A DNA stretch of 64,000 bases from Rhodothermia bacterium. Its GTDB lineage: Bacteria > Bacteroidota > Rhodothermia > Balneolales > Balneolaceae. The notes beneath the pieces were generated by a model that worked only from the letters and a program-made list of their open reading frames with translations, was not told the DNA's origin and ran no database searches. Location of the stretch: positions 1 to 64,000 of the forward strand of contig JAUICM010000011.1 of assembly GCA_030427885.1 (NCBI GenBank). Direction: 5' to 3'. Positions 44,031 through 51,415 of the stretch are shown piece after piece (positions within the stretch are counted from its first letter, which is position 1; every line of letters starts with the position of its first letter). A program made the position numbers and the translations under genes.

Positions 44031-44985
44031 AATTCAATTGTTTACGTTTTGATTGTGGCAGGAATACATAATAGTAGAGTATAAATGCCAGTGATCCCCC
44101 GATGATCATCAGACTTAAAATGGCAGGCATATCAGTATATCGAGTGACAAAAGATTCTAAAAAACCTGCAAGAATAAAAACAGGAACGAGGCCTATTACC
44201 ATTTTAACTCCTTCCTTGGATCCCCTTAAAAAGGAGTCATAACGACTGTATGTACCCGGAAATATAAAACTGTTTCCCATCACAATGCCAGCTGCACCTG
44301 CTATTACGATCGCAGAAAGTTCGAGTGTACCATGGATCATCACTACCATAAGTGCTTTTTGCAGCAGCGAATACTGATAGAAGAACTGAAAGAAAGTACC
44401 AACCATAATTCCGTTATAGAATAAGATCAAACCGGAGCCAATTGCGGTTAGCAACCCTAACATGAAAGCATTAAATGAAACCCTGACGTTATTGAAGGTG
44501 ATTCTTATGAACATACTAAACATGTTATCATCTTTATACACAGCCAGCGGATCTCCATCTTTTATATTCTCCAGCGTCATATTCATATAAGAATCACCAA
44601 TGACGGATCGTACAAAGGTATCATCGAGGTAAGAAGAGATCACTCCAATGCTGATCGCAATCGCAAAAATAGTGAATGCATATAGAAGTTCTTTTTGTCT
44701 TCGGCTGAAGATAACTGGAATATCGTGGGTCCAGAACCTTACAATATCACGGAAACTCATTTTCTTATTCTTGTAAAGCGTGTTATGAGCTTTAATCGCC
44801 AGGTCGTTCAGATAAGCAGCCGTTCGGCTGTCTGGGTAGTTACTTTGAGCAAAAGCCAGATCATTCGATACCTCGATATAGAGGTCGGCTATAGTATCGG
44901 CTTTTACATTTTTAGGATCAGTAAGTAAGGCTTCAAATGACTGCCACTTCTCTGAATTTTTCTTCAGGAATGCAACTTCCCTCAT
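44023..44985 (-). CDS. SpoIIM (stage II sporulation protein M) family membrane protein
   Basis: A 320-residue protein starting MREVAFLKKNSEKWQSFE, with six to seven hydrophobic helices (for example LLYAFTIFAIAISIGVISSY and IFPGTYSRYDSF region). SpoIIM-type proteins are widespread outside spore formers, as members of MoxR operons; a sporulation role is not implied. The frame is open for 22 more codons upstream, but MREVAF is the normal family start. The start leaves 85 bp to the divergent RDD gene. Confidence 0.82.
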   Translation of the reverse strand: MREVAFLKKNSEKWQSFEALLTDPKNVKADTIADLYIEVSNDLAFAQSNYPDSRTAAYLNDLAIKAHNTLYKNKKMSFRDIVRFWTHDIPVIFSRRQKELLYAFTIFAIAISIGVISSYLDDTFVRSVIGDSYMNMTLENIKDGDPLAVYKDDNMFSMFIRITFNNVRVSFNAFMLGLLTAIGSGLILFYNGIMVGTFFQFFYQYSLLQKALMVVMIHGTLELSAIVIAGAAGIVMGNSFIFPGTYSRYDSFLRGSKEGVKMVIGLVPVFILAGFLESFVTRYTDMPAILSLMIIGGSLAFILYYYVFLPQSKRKQLNYE

Positions 44986-45070
44986 AGTAGTTAGCTTTTG
45001 TACTTTTCTTTTGAACGCTTGGGATGTACTTTCAATAGTACCTGATTTCATCTTAAATAAAAACCTACAG

Positions 45071-45820
45071 ATGTCAAAAATAGGAGTTGAGACCGACCAG
45101 CATGTAATGCTGAACTATAAACCTGCGGGGGTAGTAGAACGTATTCTTGCTTATATCATCGATGCGTTTGTTCTTGGAGCATATTATTTAGTACTAACGG
45201 CACTATCAGAACTGGGGCGTTCAGCTGATGTAAATCCGATCAGCCCCGAATCTGCAGCCGTGAGTGTGATCATCTACATCATGCCGATCTTTCTATACCA
45301 TTTGGTGATCGAAGTGCTATGGAACGGATATTCCGTTGGTAAATGGTTTATGGGGATCAGAGTGGTAAAGCTGGATGGCACCCGCCCGAGATTGAGCAGT
45401 TATTTTTTGAGGTGGCTGCTAAGGCCTTTCGAAATAAGCATGACTTCAGGAGGGATAGCTCTGATGGCAATTCTAATCAATGGAAAAGGACAGAGACTCG
45501 GAGATATAGCAGGTAAAACCTGTGTGATCAAAGTAAGAAAGAATGCAAGGTTATCAGATACTATGCTGAAAAGTGTAAGTGATGACTATCAGCCAACCTA
45601 TCCTCAAGTGGCAGAACTGAGCGATGGAGATATATCAGTGATAAACGAGGTATTAAAAAGCAGGGATAAATATGATTATGCCACCTGGCTGAAAATGGTG
45701 AGTAAAACCAGAAATCTCATACAGGCAAAAATGGGAATAACAGAGGCAAGAAGGACCGATCAGGGGTTTTTAGATCTTGTAGTACAGGATTACAACGCCT
45801 TACATGGTAAGGTGAATTAG
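45071..45820 (+). CDS. RDD family membrane protein
   Basis: A 249-residue protein with the RDD domain: RILAYIIDAFVLGAYYL (the R..D pattern of helix 1), NGYSVGKWFMGIRVV and LRPFEI, then a cytoplasmic tail. RDD proteins are membrane proteins of unknown or transport-related function and are routinely linked to MoxR/SpoIIM clusters. ATG 45071 is chosen because the RDD domain follows directly; the longer frame has an atypical N-terminus. Its stop overlaps the heme o synthase stop (TTAG). Confidence 0.85.
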   Translation: MSKIGVETDQHVMLNYKPAGVVERILAYIIDAFVLGAYYLVLTALSELGRSADVNPISPESAAVSVIIYIMPIFLYHLVIEVLWNGYSVGKWFMGIRVVKLDGTRPRLSSYFLRWLLRPFEISMTSGGIALMAILINGKGQRLGDIAGKTCVIKVRKNARLSDTMLKSVSDDYQPTYPQVAELSDGDISVINEVLKSRDKYDYATWLKMVSKTRNLIQAKMGITEARRTDQGFLDLVVQDYNALHGKVN

Positions 45821-46719
45821 AATAAACGATCGATAAAAACGGCCAGCCAAACTAATGGGAGGTATGCAATGGATGCAAACATCAGTTTTCGTGCATTCGC
45901 TTTGGTTCTGTCATTCGCGAATTTGATACCATAAGCAAAAAATCCGGTCGCAAGTAGCAAACTCAATATCAGGAACACCATCCCTGAAATATTCAGTGTA
46001 TACATCAAAACACTTACAGGAAACAGTAAAACAGTACAGAAAATAGCCCAGAAAGAAGTTTTGGCTCCCTCGGTGTCTCCTTTGGGTAGCATCTTAAAAC
46101 CAGCTCCGGAATAATCATCTTTACACATCCAGGCGATTGCCATTACATGAGGGACCTGCCATAGAAATACGATCCCGAAAAGTACCCACATGCCGGGATC
46201 TGCAATAGTACCGGTTGCAGCAGCCCAGCCACCAACAGGAGGTAGTGCCCCGGGTATAGCCCCGATAAGAATGTTAAAAGCGGAGATCTGTTTCATTGGT
46301 GTATATGCTGCCAGATAGATAAGGGCAGTAGCAAAAGAAACCATACCCGCGACAGGATTCACCATAAGAACAAGGTAGGTCAGTCCGGTAAAGATCAGTG
46401 TAAGTGAGAATATCTTTCCGTGACTGGCTGAAATACGATGAGCCGCTAGTGGACGCTCCTTTGTTCGGTTCATGAGCTTATCCAGATTACGTTCCATAAA
46501 CTGGTTATGCGCACCTGTTCCGGCAGCGATCAGATAGGTACCCAGCAATACATGAAACATCAACAAGTAATTGATATCGCCGGCACTACCTAAAATAAAA
46601 CCAACAAGCATACTGATCAGCACAGCTAATGTGATGCCGGGTTTGGTAAGTTCGTAATAATCTGATATAACAGCGGAAAAGGAACGCTTTACAAGACTTT
46701 TATCTTCTGCTAAACTCAT
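45817..46719 (-). CDS. cyoE: Protoheme IX farnesyltransferase (heme o synthase)
   Basis: Attaches a farnesyl group to heme b to make heme o, in the inner membrane. The UbiA-type prenyltransferase has nine helices, with the polyprenyl-diphosphate/Mg motif NLDKLMNRTKERPLAA and the second Asp-rich block CKDDYSGAG. ATG 46719 (MSLAEDKS) is preferred over the ORF start 16 codons upstream because the extra segment is not typical. It lies divergent from the heme A synthase (77 bp), which would use the product. Confidence 0.92.
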   Translation of the reverse strand: MSLAEDKSLVKRSFSAVISDYYELTKPGITLAVLISMLVGFILGSAGDINYLLMFHVLLGTYLIAAGTGAHNQFMERNLDKLMNRTKERPLAAHRISASHGKIFSLTLIFTGLTYLVLMVNPVAGMVSFATALIYLAAYTPMKQISAFNILIGAIPGALPPVGGWAAATGTIADPGMWVLFGIVFLWQVPHVMAIAWMCKDDYSGAGFKMLPKGDTEGAKTSFWAIFCTVLLFPVSVLMYTLNISGMVFLILSLLLATGFFAYGIKFANDRTKANARKLMFASIAYLPLVWLAVFIDRLF

Positions 46720-46796
46720 GTAATTCTCTAAATAGAAGCGTATTTTTAGGGGAGCAAAGTTAACCATTTTCAGAACATATTTGTAATCTATTTCTC

Positions 46797-47726
46797 ATGA
46801 AATTGAACTCCTATCAAAAGACCGCTATAACTACTGTATTAGCTACAATATTTCTCATCCTTGTAGGTGGACTTGTGAGAGCTGCCGGAGCGGGGCTTGG
46901 ATGTCCTGACTGGCCTAAATGTTTTGGAAGCTGGATTCCTCCTACATCAGTTACAGAACTTCCGGCAGGCTTTGATGCTTCCCAGTTCAATGCGGTAAAA
47001 ACCTGGATAGAATATATAAACCGTCTGGTTGGTGTTGTGATCGGCTTGCTGATCACTGCCACATTCGTGTTATCCTTCAGATACAGAAAGTCGAAACCAT
47101 CCGTTTTTTATAGCTCCGTTGCAGCATTCATCTTAGTGTTGTTTCAGGGATGGTTAGGCGGTCAGGTTGTTAAGTCTGAACTGTCTCACTGGATGATAAC
47201 CATTCATATGATTCTTGCACTGATCATCATGATGGCATTATTGTACGCCGCTTTTAAAGCAACTCAGGAATTCGTGAAAGTTGAGATATCAGATTCAACC
47301 AAAAAGAAAATGTATGCAGCAGGGATAGTATTACTGGTCCTCACAGTGGTTCAGCTTGTTCTGGGAACTCAGGTCAGAGAGGAAATAGATATCATTAAAG
47401 AAGCGGCGTTCGTCCCGGAACGCTCAACCTGGCTGGAATCAGTCGGTAGTATATTCCTGATACACCGCAGTTTTTCGTGGATCATTCTTCTTTCAGGATT
47501 ATATCTTAGCTGGATCGTGTACAAAGATAAGATCAGTGGTTTGATCTCAAAACTAAGCTATTCTAATCTCGCATTGATCTTTCTACAGATACTGATCGGA
47601 GTTGGACTGGAATACCTGGACATGCCTCGAGTATTGCAGGTTGTACATTTGGTAGGAATCGCACTAATGGTGTGTATTCAGTTTTTATTACTGTTGGTTC
47701 TGAGGTTAAGGGCGATAAAGAGCTAG
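46797..47726 (+). CDS. ctaA: Heme A synthase (CtaA/COX15)
   Basis: Converts heme o to heme a in the inner membrane for the aa3-type cytochrome oxidase. The 309-residue protein has eight helices and the histidines expected for heme ligation, in SHWMITIHM, LIHRSFSW and VVHLVGIAL. The N-terminal GGLVRAAGAGLGCPDWPKC is the family signature. Paired with cyoE, it supports an aerobic respiratory chain with heme a. Confidence 0.93.
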   Translation: MKLNSYQKTAITTVLATIFLILVGGLVRAAGAGLGCPDWPKCFGSWIPPTSVTELPAGFDASQFNAVKTWIEYINRLVGVVIGLLITATFVLSFRYRKSKPSVFYSSVAAFILVLFQGWLGGQVVKSELSHWMITIHMILALIIMMALLYAAFKATQEFVKVEISDSTKKKMYAAGIVLLVLTVVQLVLGTQVREEIDIIKEAAFVPERSTWLESVGSIFLIHRSFSWIILLSGLYLSWIVYKDKISGLISKLSYSNLALIFLQILIGVGLEYLDMPRVLQVVHLVGIALMVCIQFLLLLVLRLRAIKS

Positions 47727-47802
47727 TGGAAGAGTGATTACTTGTTTCTTTGTAAGGCCAAAAAATTGAGGATCAACGGATTAGATGATTATCGATTTGA
47801 AC

Positions 47803-48129
47803 TTAAAGCTTCTCCAGAAGCTGATTCAGGAACACCTTCATTTCAGTCAGGTCTTTTTTCATGTCGGCTGAAACACTATTGGAAGCGGATGCGGGTTGGT
47901 TTTCTCCATTCAGTACCTTTTTAACGCCATCGCTGGTAAAACGTTTAACCTCAACCAATTCCTTGATCTTAAAAATCAGATTTACCTCTTCTTCACGATA
48001 TGCTCTGTTTCCAGCACTGTTTTTCTTTGGTTTTAATTGAGGATATGTTTTTTCCCAGTTTCTGAGGACGTGAGGAGCTAATCCAGTCAGCTTGCTTACT
48101 TCACCCATTGAGTAATACAATTTTTTCAT
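47803..48129 (-). CDS. MerR family transcriptional regulator
   Basis: A 108-residue protein with an N-terminal MerR-type winged helix (YSMGEVSKLTGLAPHVLRNW, YPQLKPKKNSAGNRAY) and a short C-terminal helix likely for dimerisation. No metal-binding cysteines are visible, so it is not a classic metal sensor. Its targets are unknown; it is divergent from a GT2 gene. Confidence 0.9.
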   Translation of the reverse strand: MKKLYYSMGEVSKLTGLAPHVLRNWEKTYPQLKPKKNSAGNRAYREEEVNLIFKIKELVEVKRFTSDGVKKVLNGENQPASASNSVSADMKKDLTEMKVFLNQLLEKL

Positions 48130-48144
48130 ACCGAGGAGAAAGTG

Positions 48145-48152
48145 TATTTTTG
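48145..48152 (+). promoter_or_regulatory. Putative -7 box upstream of GT2
   Basis: TATTTTTG matches TAnnTTTG, 55 bp before the GT2 start, in the 78 bp gap to the divergent MerR gene. Confidence 0.35.
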
Positions 48153-48207
48153 CTAAGTTATTTGCTTACGGAAGTAAACCATTTCTAAACTATTTTAAAA
48201 GGCACTT

Positions 48208-49161
48208 TTGGAAGAACTCGAAGAAAAATACCCAGTTGACATAAGCGTAGTGATCCCGCTTTATAACGAAAGAGAATCATTACCTGAACTTCAGCAGCAG
48301 ATCCATGCTGCTTTATCGGAAGAATTTTCTTTTGAGATCATTTTCGTAGACGATGGCTCAACAGATGGATCATGGGATGTTGTGCGTGAGCTCAGTTCAA
48401 CAGGGGACTATATCAAAGGGATATCTTTCCGCAACAATCAGGGTAAAAGTGTGGCGCTCCAGGCCGGGTTTAAGAAAGCAACCGGCAGGTATGTGGTCAC
48501 AATGGATGCCGACCTTCAGGACGATCCCGCCGAAGTCCCTGACATGATAGCAATGCTTAAAGGTGGACTTGATCTTGTAAGCGGTTGGAAAAAAGAACGT
48601 TATGATCCGATCTCAAAAACAGTTCCTTCAAAATTTTTCAATTTTGTAACCAGAGTATCCGCGGGTATTAAGCTGCATGATTTCAATTGCGGGTTGAAGG
48701 CCTACAAAAGTGAGGTTGTTAAGAACATTTATTTGTATGGAGAGCTTCACCGTTATGTACCCATGCTGGCTAAGAGAGAAGGCTTTGGAAAGATAGGGGA
48801 GAAAGTGGTGAAACATCATCCCCGTAAGTACGGACACACCAAATTTGGTTTGTCAAGGTTCATAAATGGCTTTCTGGACCTGATCACAATTCTATTTGTA
48901 CAGAAGTACTTACAGAAGCCCATGCATTTCTTTGGTACCATTGGGGTTCTATTATTAGGTGCGGGTGGGGTGATCAATGTGTATTTAGCCTATGAAAAGA
49001 TCATTCTGGGGCAAGGTATTGGAAACAGACCGCTCTTATTTCTGGGTATTCTGTTAATGGTACTTGGGGTTCAATTCTTTTCAACCGGACTACTAGGTGA
49101 ATTGATCAATAAACACAATGTTGAAAAACAAAAACCTGGTATCAGTTCTGAAATAGGATAA
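48208..49161 (+). CDS. GT2 family glycosyltransferase (DPM1/GtrB-like)
   Basis: A 317-residue GT-A protein with the donor motif FVDDGSTDGSW, the DXD-like MDADLQDDP, and two C-terminal transmembrane helices (GTIGVLLLGAGGVINVYL; GILLMVLGVQFFSTG). This layout is that of polyisoprenyl-phosphate glycosyltransferases (GtrB, ArnC, DPM1 types), which make an undecaprenyl-P sugar donor. The start is TTG with AAAGG five bases upstream. The sugar is unknown. Confidence 0.88.
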   Translation: MEELEEKYPVDISVVIPLYNERESLPELQQQIHAALSEEFSFEIIFVDDGSTDGSWDVVRELSSTGDYIKGISFRNNQGKSVALQAGFKKATGRYVVTMDADLQDDPAEVPDMIAMLKGGLDLVSGWKKERYDPISKTVPSKFFNFVTRVSAGIKLHDFNCGLKAYKSEVVKNIYLYGELHRYVPMLAKREGFGKIGEKVVKHHPRKYGHTKFGLSRFINGFLDLITILFVQKYLQKPMHFFGTIGVLLLGAGGVINVYLAYEKIILGQGIGNRPLLFLGILLMVLGVQFFSTGLLGELINKHNVEKQKPGISSEIG

Positions 49162-49227
49162 AATCCGGTAGCCAAAGAGAAATTCCTGAGTCAGTACCTG
49201 GTATAGAATTGCAGTGACAATAGGAAA

Positions 49228-49263
49228 TAAAAAAAGCATCTATTCAAAAAAGAACAGATGCTT
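49228..49263 (-). terminator. Terminator of the tRNA operon
   Basis: AAGCATCT (49234-49241) pairs with AGATGCTT (49256-49263), with three further bp beyond a mismatch. On the minus strand it is followed by a T run (49228-49235). It sits just past the CCA end of the last tRNA-Glu. Confidence 0.85.
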
Positions 49264-49264
49264 C

Positions 49265-49340
49265 TGGTACCGCGTACGGGATTTGAACCCGTGCTACCGC
49301 CGTGAAAGGGCGGCGTCCTGGACCCCTAGACGAACGCGGC
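49265..49340 (-). tRNA. tRNA-Glu (UUC)
   Basis: Cloverleaf from 49340 down to 49268. The acceptor GCCGCGT pairs with ACGCGGT, D-arm and T-arm match tRNA-Glu, and the anticodon loop CTTTCAC gives anticodon UUC. The 3' CCA is encoded at 49265-49267. The acceptor begins with a G-U pair. Identical to the second copy at 49589-49661. Confidence 0.95.
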
Positions 49341-49360
49341 GTATAATCAATAAAAGAAAG

Positions 49361-49435
49361 GGAGCCTGATGGGATTTGAACCCACGGCCTCTGGTGCCAC
49401 AAACCAGCGCTCTAACCAACTGAGCTACAAGCTCC
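49361..49435 (-). tRNA. tRNA-His (GUG)
   Basis: The cloverleaf runs from 49435. Anticodon GUG lies in loop TTGTGGC. An extra 5' G (G-1) pairs with discriminator C73, the identity element of tRNA-His. The CCA is not encoded. Confidence 0.95.
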
Positions 49436-49461
49436 ATTTAAAATCAGTAATTCAACGACAA

Positions 49462-49572
49462 CTAATCAGATTTGTCATCATAATTGGAATTGGTTCTGGT
49501 AATTAAAACCCAGTAACCAATTGTACATATTATGAAGACCACGACAATGAAGTAAATAATACTTGTTGGCAT
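49462..49572 (-). CDS. Candidate small membrane protein (36 aa) inside the tRNA operon
   Basis: ATG 49570-49572 opens a 36-residue frame ending in TAG: MPTSIIYFIVVV..., a single hydrophobic helix (residues 4-24) and a polar acidic C-terminus (SNYDDKSD). It lies between tRNA-His and tRNA-Glu, on the same strand. AGG is only 2 bp before the ATG, a poor SD. The frame is read with a clean helix and tail, but no family is recognised. It could be a real microprotein or chance coding. Confidence 0.4.
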   Translation of the reverse strand: MPTSIIYFIVVVFIICTIGYWVLITRTNSNYDDKSD

Positions 49573-49588
49573 AACCTGAAAAACTAAG

Positions 49589-49661
49589 TACCGCGTACGG
49601 GATTTGAACCCGTGCTACCGCCGTGAAAGGGCGGCGTCCTGGACCCCTAGACGAACGCGGC
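49589..49661 (-). tRNA. tRNA-Glu (UUC), second copy
   Basis: Same sequence and anticodon (UUC) as the copy at 49265-49340. The 3' CCA is not encoded here: TTAG-like sequence follows the discriminator A. Confidence 0.95.
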
Positions 49662-49696
49662 ATTAAAATCAATAATTCAAAATAACCTCGTGGTTG

Positions 49697-49767
49697 AGGC
49701 GACAGGCGGATTCGAACCGCCGTACGAGGTTTTGCAGACCTCTGCCTAGCCACTCGGCCATGTCGCC
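49697..49767 (-). tRNA. tRNA-Cys (GCA)
   Basis: Cloverleaf with acceptor GGCGACA/TGTCGCC, anticodon loop CTGCAAA (anticodon GCA) and discriminator U73, typical of tRNA-Cys. The CCA is not encoded. Confidence 0.95.
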
Positions 49768-49779
49768 TTATACTAGTTG

Positions 49780-49853
49780 TACGCCCATCAGGACTCGAAC
49801 CTGAAACCTATTGCTTAGAAGGCAATTGCTCTATCCAGTTGAGCTATGGGCGC
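49780..49853 (-). tRNA. tRNA-Arg (UCU)
   Basis: Cloverleaf with acceptor GCGCCCA/TGGGCGT, anticodon loop CTTCTAA (anticodon UCU, reading AGA/AGG), T-loop TTCGAGT. The acceptor starts with a G-U pair. The CCA is not encoded. Confidence 0.93.
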
Positions 49854-49863
49854 CTAAAATCAC

Positions 49864-49930
49864 TTGCGCCACAATGCTCCAAAGCCAGATCACGGTTCTG
49901 AGAGCCGGAAATGAGCATGTTGGCGCTCAA
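49864..49930. repeat. Imperfect long inverted repeat between tRNA-Arg and tRNA-Pro
   Basis: TTGCGCCACAATGCTC (49864-49879) and GAGCATGTTGGCGCTCAA (49913-49930) are nearly complementary with small bulges, around a 33-base region that itself contains GCC/GGC words. No gene explains it. It might be a spacer hairpin processed from the tRNA precursor. Confidence 0.55.
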
Positions 49931-49943
49931 TTTTCATTAAGTC

Positions 49944-49973
49944 AAAACAGGGAAATCCATTGCTGAATTTCCC
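49944..49973 (-). terminator. Weak terminator-like hairpin after tRNA-Pro
   Basis: On the minus strand GGGAAAT...ATTTCCC (positions 49950-49956 with 49967-49973) forms a 7-bp stem, 10-base loop, followed by TGTTTTG. It is downstream of tRNA-Pro and upstream of tRNA-Arg, so it may be an attenuator or a processing signal rather than a full stop. Confidence 0.4.
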
Positions 49974-49979
49974 TTGATG

Positions 49980-50053
49980 TCGGGGAGACAGGATTTGAAC
50001 CTGCGACCCTTCGCTCCCAAAGCGAATGCGCTACCGGACTGCGCCACTCCCCG
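49980..50053 (-). tRNA. tRNA-Pro (UGG)
   Basis: Cloverleaf with acceptor CGGGGAG/CTCCCCG, anticodon loop TTTGGGA (anticodon UGG), D-loop and T-loop conserved, discriminator A. It is the promoter-proximal gene of the operon. The CCA is not encoded. Confidence 0.95.
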
Positions 50054-50067
50054 ATTTGGAAAGACCA

Positions 50068-50099
50068 CAAAGATAAGGTTTTCTTATCTCCGTTACCAA
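50068..50099 (-). promoter_or_regulatory. Promoter of the tRNA operon with overlapping inverted repeat
   Basis: On the minus strand TTG (50097-50099) and TATCTTTG (50068-50075) are separated by 21 bp. The -7 box lies 14 bp upstream of the tRNA-Pro 5' end. AGATAAG and CTTATCT form a perfect 7-bp inverted repeat across 50071-50089 that includes part of the -7 box. It could bind a regulator, or reflect AT-rich chance. Confidence 0.65.
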
Positions 50100-50142
50100 C
50101 TCCAAATCACAAAAATTTTATAAATTTTCTAAGTGTATCAGA

Positions 50143-51411
50143 CTATTTATTTAGGATCGCTGATACGTAATTATCCCAGCTCATATCTGCTGCAGCTTCG
50201 CTGACATTCTGTTTTGGTAAAGGATGTTCCAGGAATTTGATCATTTGCTCAGCCATGGAATCTATATCCTCAGGTTCGGCTAAATAACCATTAAAGCCAT
50301 CTTTGATGGTTTCCGGAAAATGTCCTACGCGGGTAGCGAGAATGGGTAGCTCAAAATTATACGTCAGGGATTCAACTCCCGAAGGAGTGGCAGTGAGGTA
50401 GTATAAAATACTGCAATCCGAGACCTGGAAGTATTTATGAACATCCTCATTTGGTACAAATTCATTCTTCACCACCACAGAGCCATCAAAACCCAATTCA
50501 TTAACAAGGCTGAGCGGGCGGTAATCCTGTTCGCTTTCTTTATTTTTCAGCAAGAGCTTCTGTGCAATACCAAAGATCCCGCGTTTAAGCTTAGTCGTAA
50601 ATTTACTGGTATCCAGTGTAGCCCAGAACTCTTCACCGCAGATCAGGAAAGAAACATCATCCCTCTGCTCAGAAACTTTTTTGAATGCCCTGATCGCATT
50701 ATGAAGGCCTTTGTATTTGCGTATAAAGCCGAAAAACAGAAATACATTTTCTTTCAGTCCCAGACTTTCTTTGAACCCATCAATATCGAAATCGGGATCA
50801 GGCTGATACAGGTCATAAACCGGATGAAACAGCTTTATTACGGTAACAGAATTATTCTTTGAGCGTTCACCGGTTTCATTAACCAAATAGGAAGCCGAGG
50901 GAAATAATTGTTTAAGCTCATCTACTGTCTTATAGGCATGGGTGATATAAGTATCTGCATGTCTGATGCCCATTTTAGTTAGCTTGCCATCGATGCTGCT
51001 GCCTTCTTTCTGAATAACAAAATGCAGATCAAATATGATCTCTGCATTGGAATGCTTTTTCAACCATTTTGCTATCGAACCCATTGGAATACCCTGAATG
51101 GATATAGCCCACTGGAAAATTACGATATCAGGCTCAAGAGACTTGATGTATCTTGCAGTCTGCTTCCAGCTAAATGGATTATTATAATTTGTGAGGTACT
51201 TAACCTGAATACCAGTACCCTCCATGAAATCAGAGCCACTTGTTTTATCAACAAATTCGCGGGGAATAATAGAAGGATACTGGTTGGTCCAGGATACGAT
51301 ATGGACCTCATTATCAGGATTCTTATCCAGGGTTTTTGCAAGGGAGGTATTGTAATTAGAGATACCCCCTTTGAATTTAGGACCCGGACCGAAACAAACA
51401 ATCGTTGGCAT
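50143..51411 (-). CDS. GT4 family glycosyltransferase
   Basis: A 422-residue GT-B protein: CFGPGPKFKGGISNYN (donor-side Gly-rich loop), FFGFIRKYKGLHNAIRAF in the C-terminal domain, and the EX7E-like ESLTYNFELP with the adjacent ATRVGHFPE. Membrane-associated sugar transfer to a lipid or glycan is expected; the sugar is unknown. It follows an epimerase gene on the same strand by 4 bp, so they are probably one polysaccharide-related operon. Confidence 0.85.
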   Translation of the reverse strand: MPTIVCFGPGPKFKGGISNYNTSLAKTLDKNPDNEVHIVSWTNQYPSIIPREFVDKTSGSDFMEGTGIQVKYLTNYNNPFSWKQTARYIKSLEPDIVIFQWAISIQGIPMGSIAKWLKKHSNAEIIFDLHFVIQKEGSSIDGKLTKMGIRHADTYITHAYKTVDELKQLFPSASYLVNETGERSKNNSVTVIKLFHPVYDLYQPDPDFDIDGFKESLGLKENVFLFFGFIRKYKGLHNAIRAFKKVSEQRDDVSFLICGEEFWATLDTSKFTTKLKRGIFGIAQKLLLKNKESEQDYRPLSLVNELGFDGSVVVKNEFVPNEDVHKYFQVSDCSILYYLTATPSGVESLTYNFELPILATRVGHFPETIKDGFNGYLAEPEDIDSMAEQMIKFLEHPLPKQNVSEAAADMSWDNYVSAILNK

Positions 51412-51415
51412 GAGA

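Noticed and set aside
44023-44985. Sporulation function for the SpoIIM-like gene
   Set aside because: The family is common in non-spore-formers as part of MoxR operons; no other sporulation gene is present.
45011-45070. Upstream start of the RDD gene
   Set aside because: The extra 20 residues overlap the divergent SpoIIM region and are atypical; ATG 45071 directly precedes the RDD domain.
49478-49753. 91-residue frame across tRNA-Glu and tRNA-Cys
   Set aside because: It runs through the second tRNA-Glu and tRNA-Cys and has no coherent protein features; only the separate 36-residue frame in another phase was kept, at low confidence.
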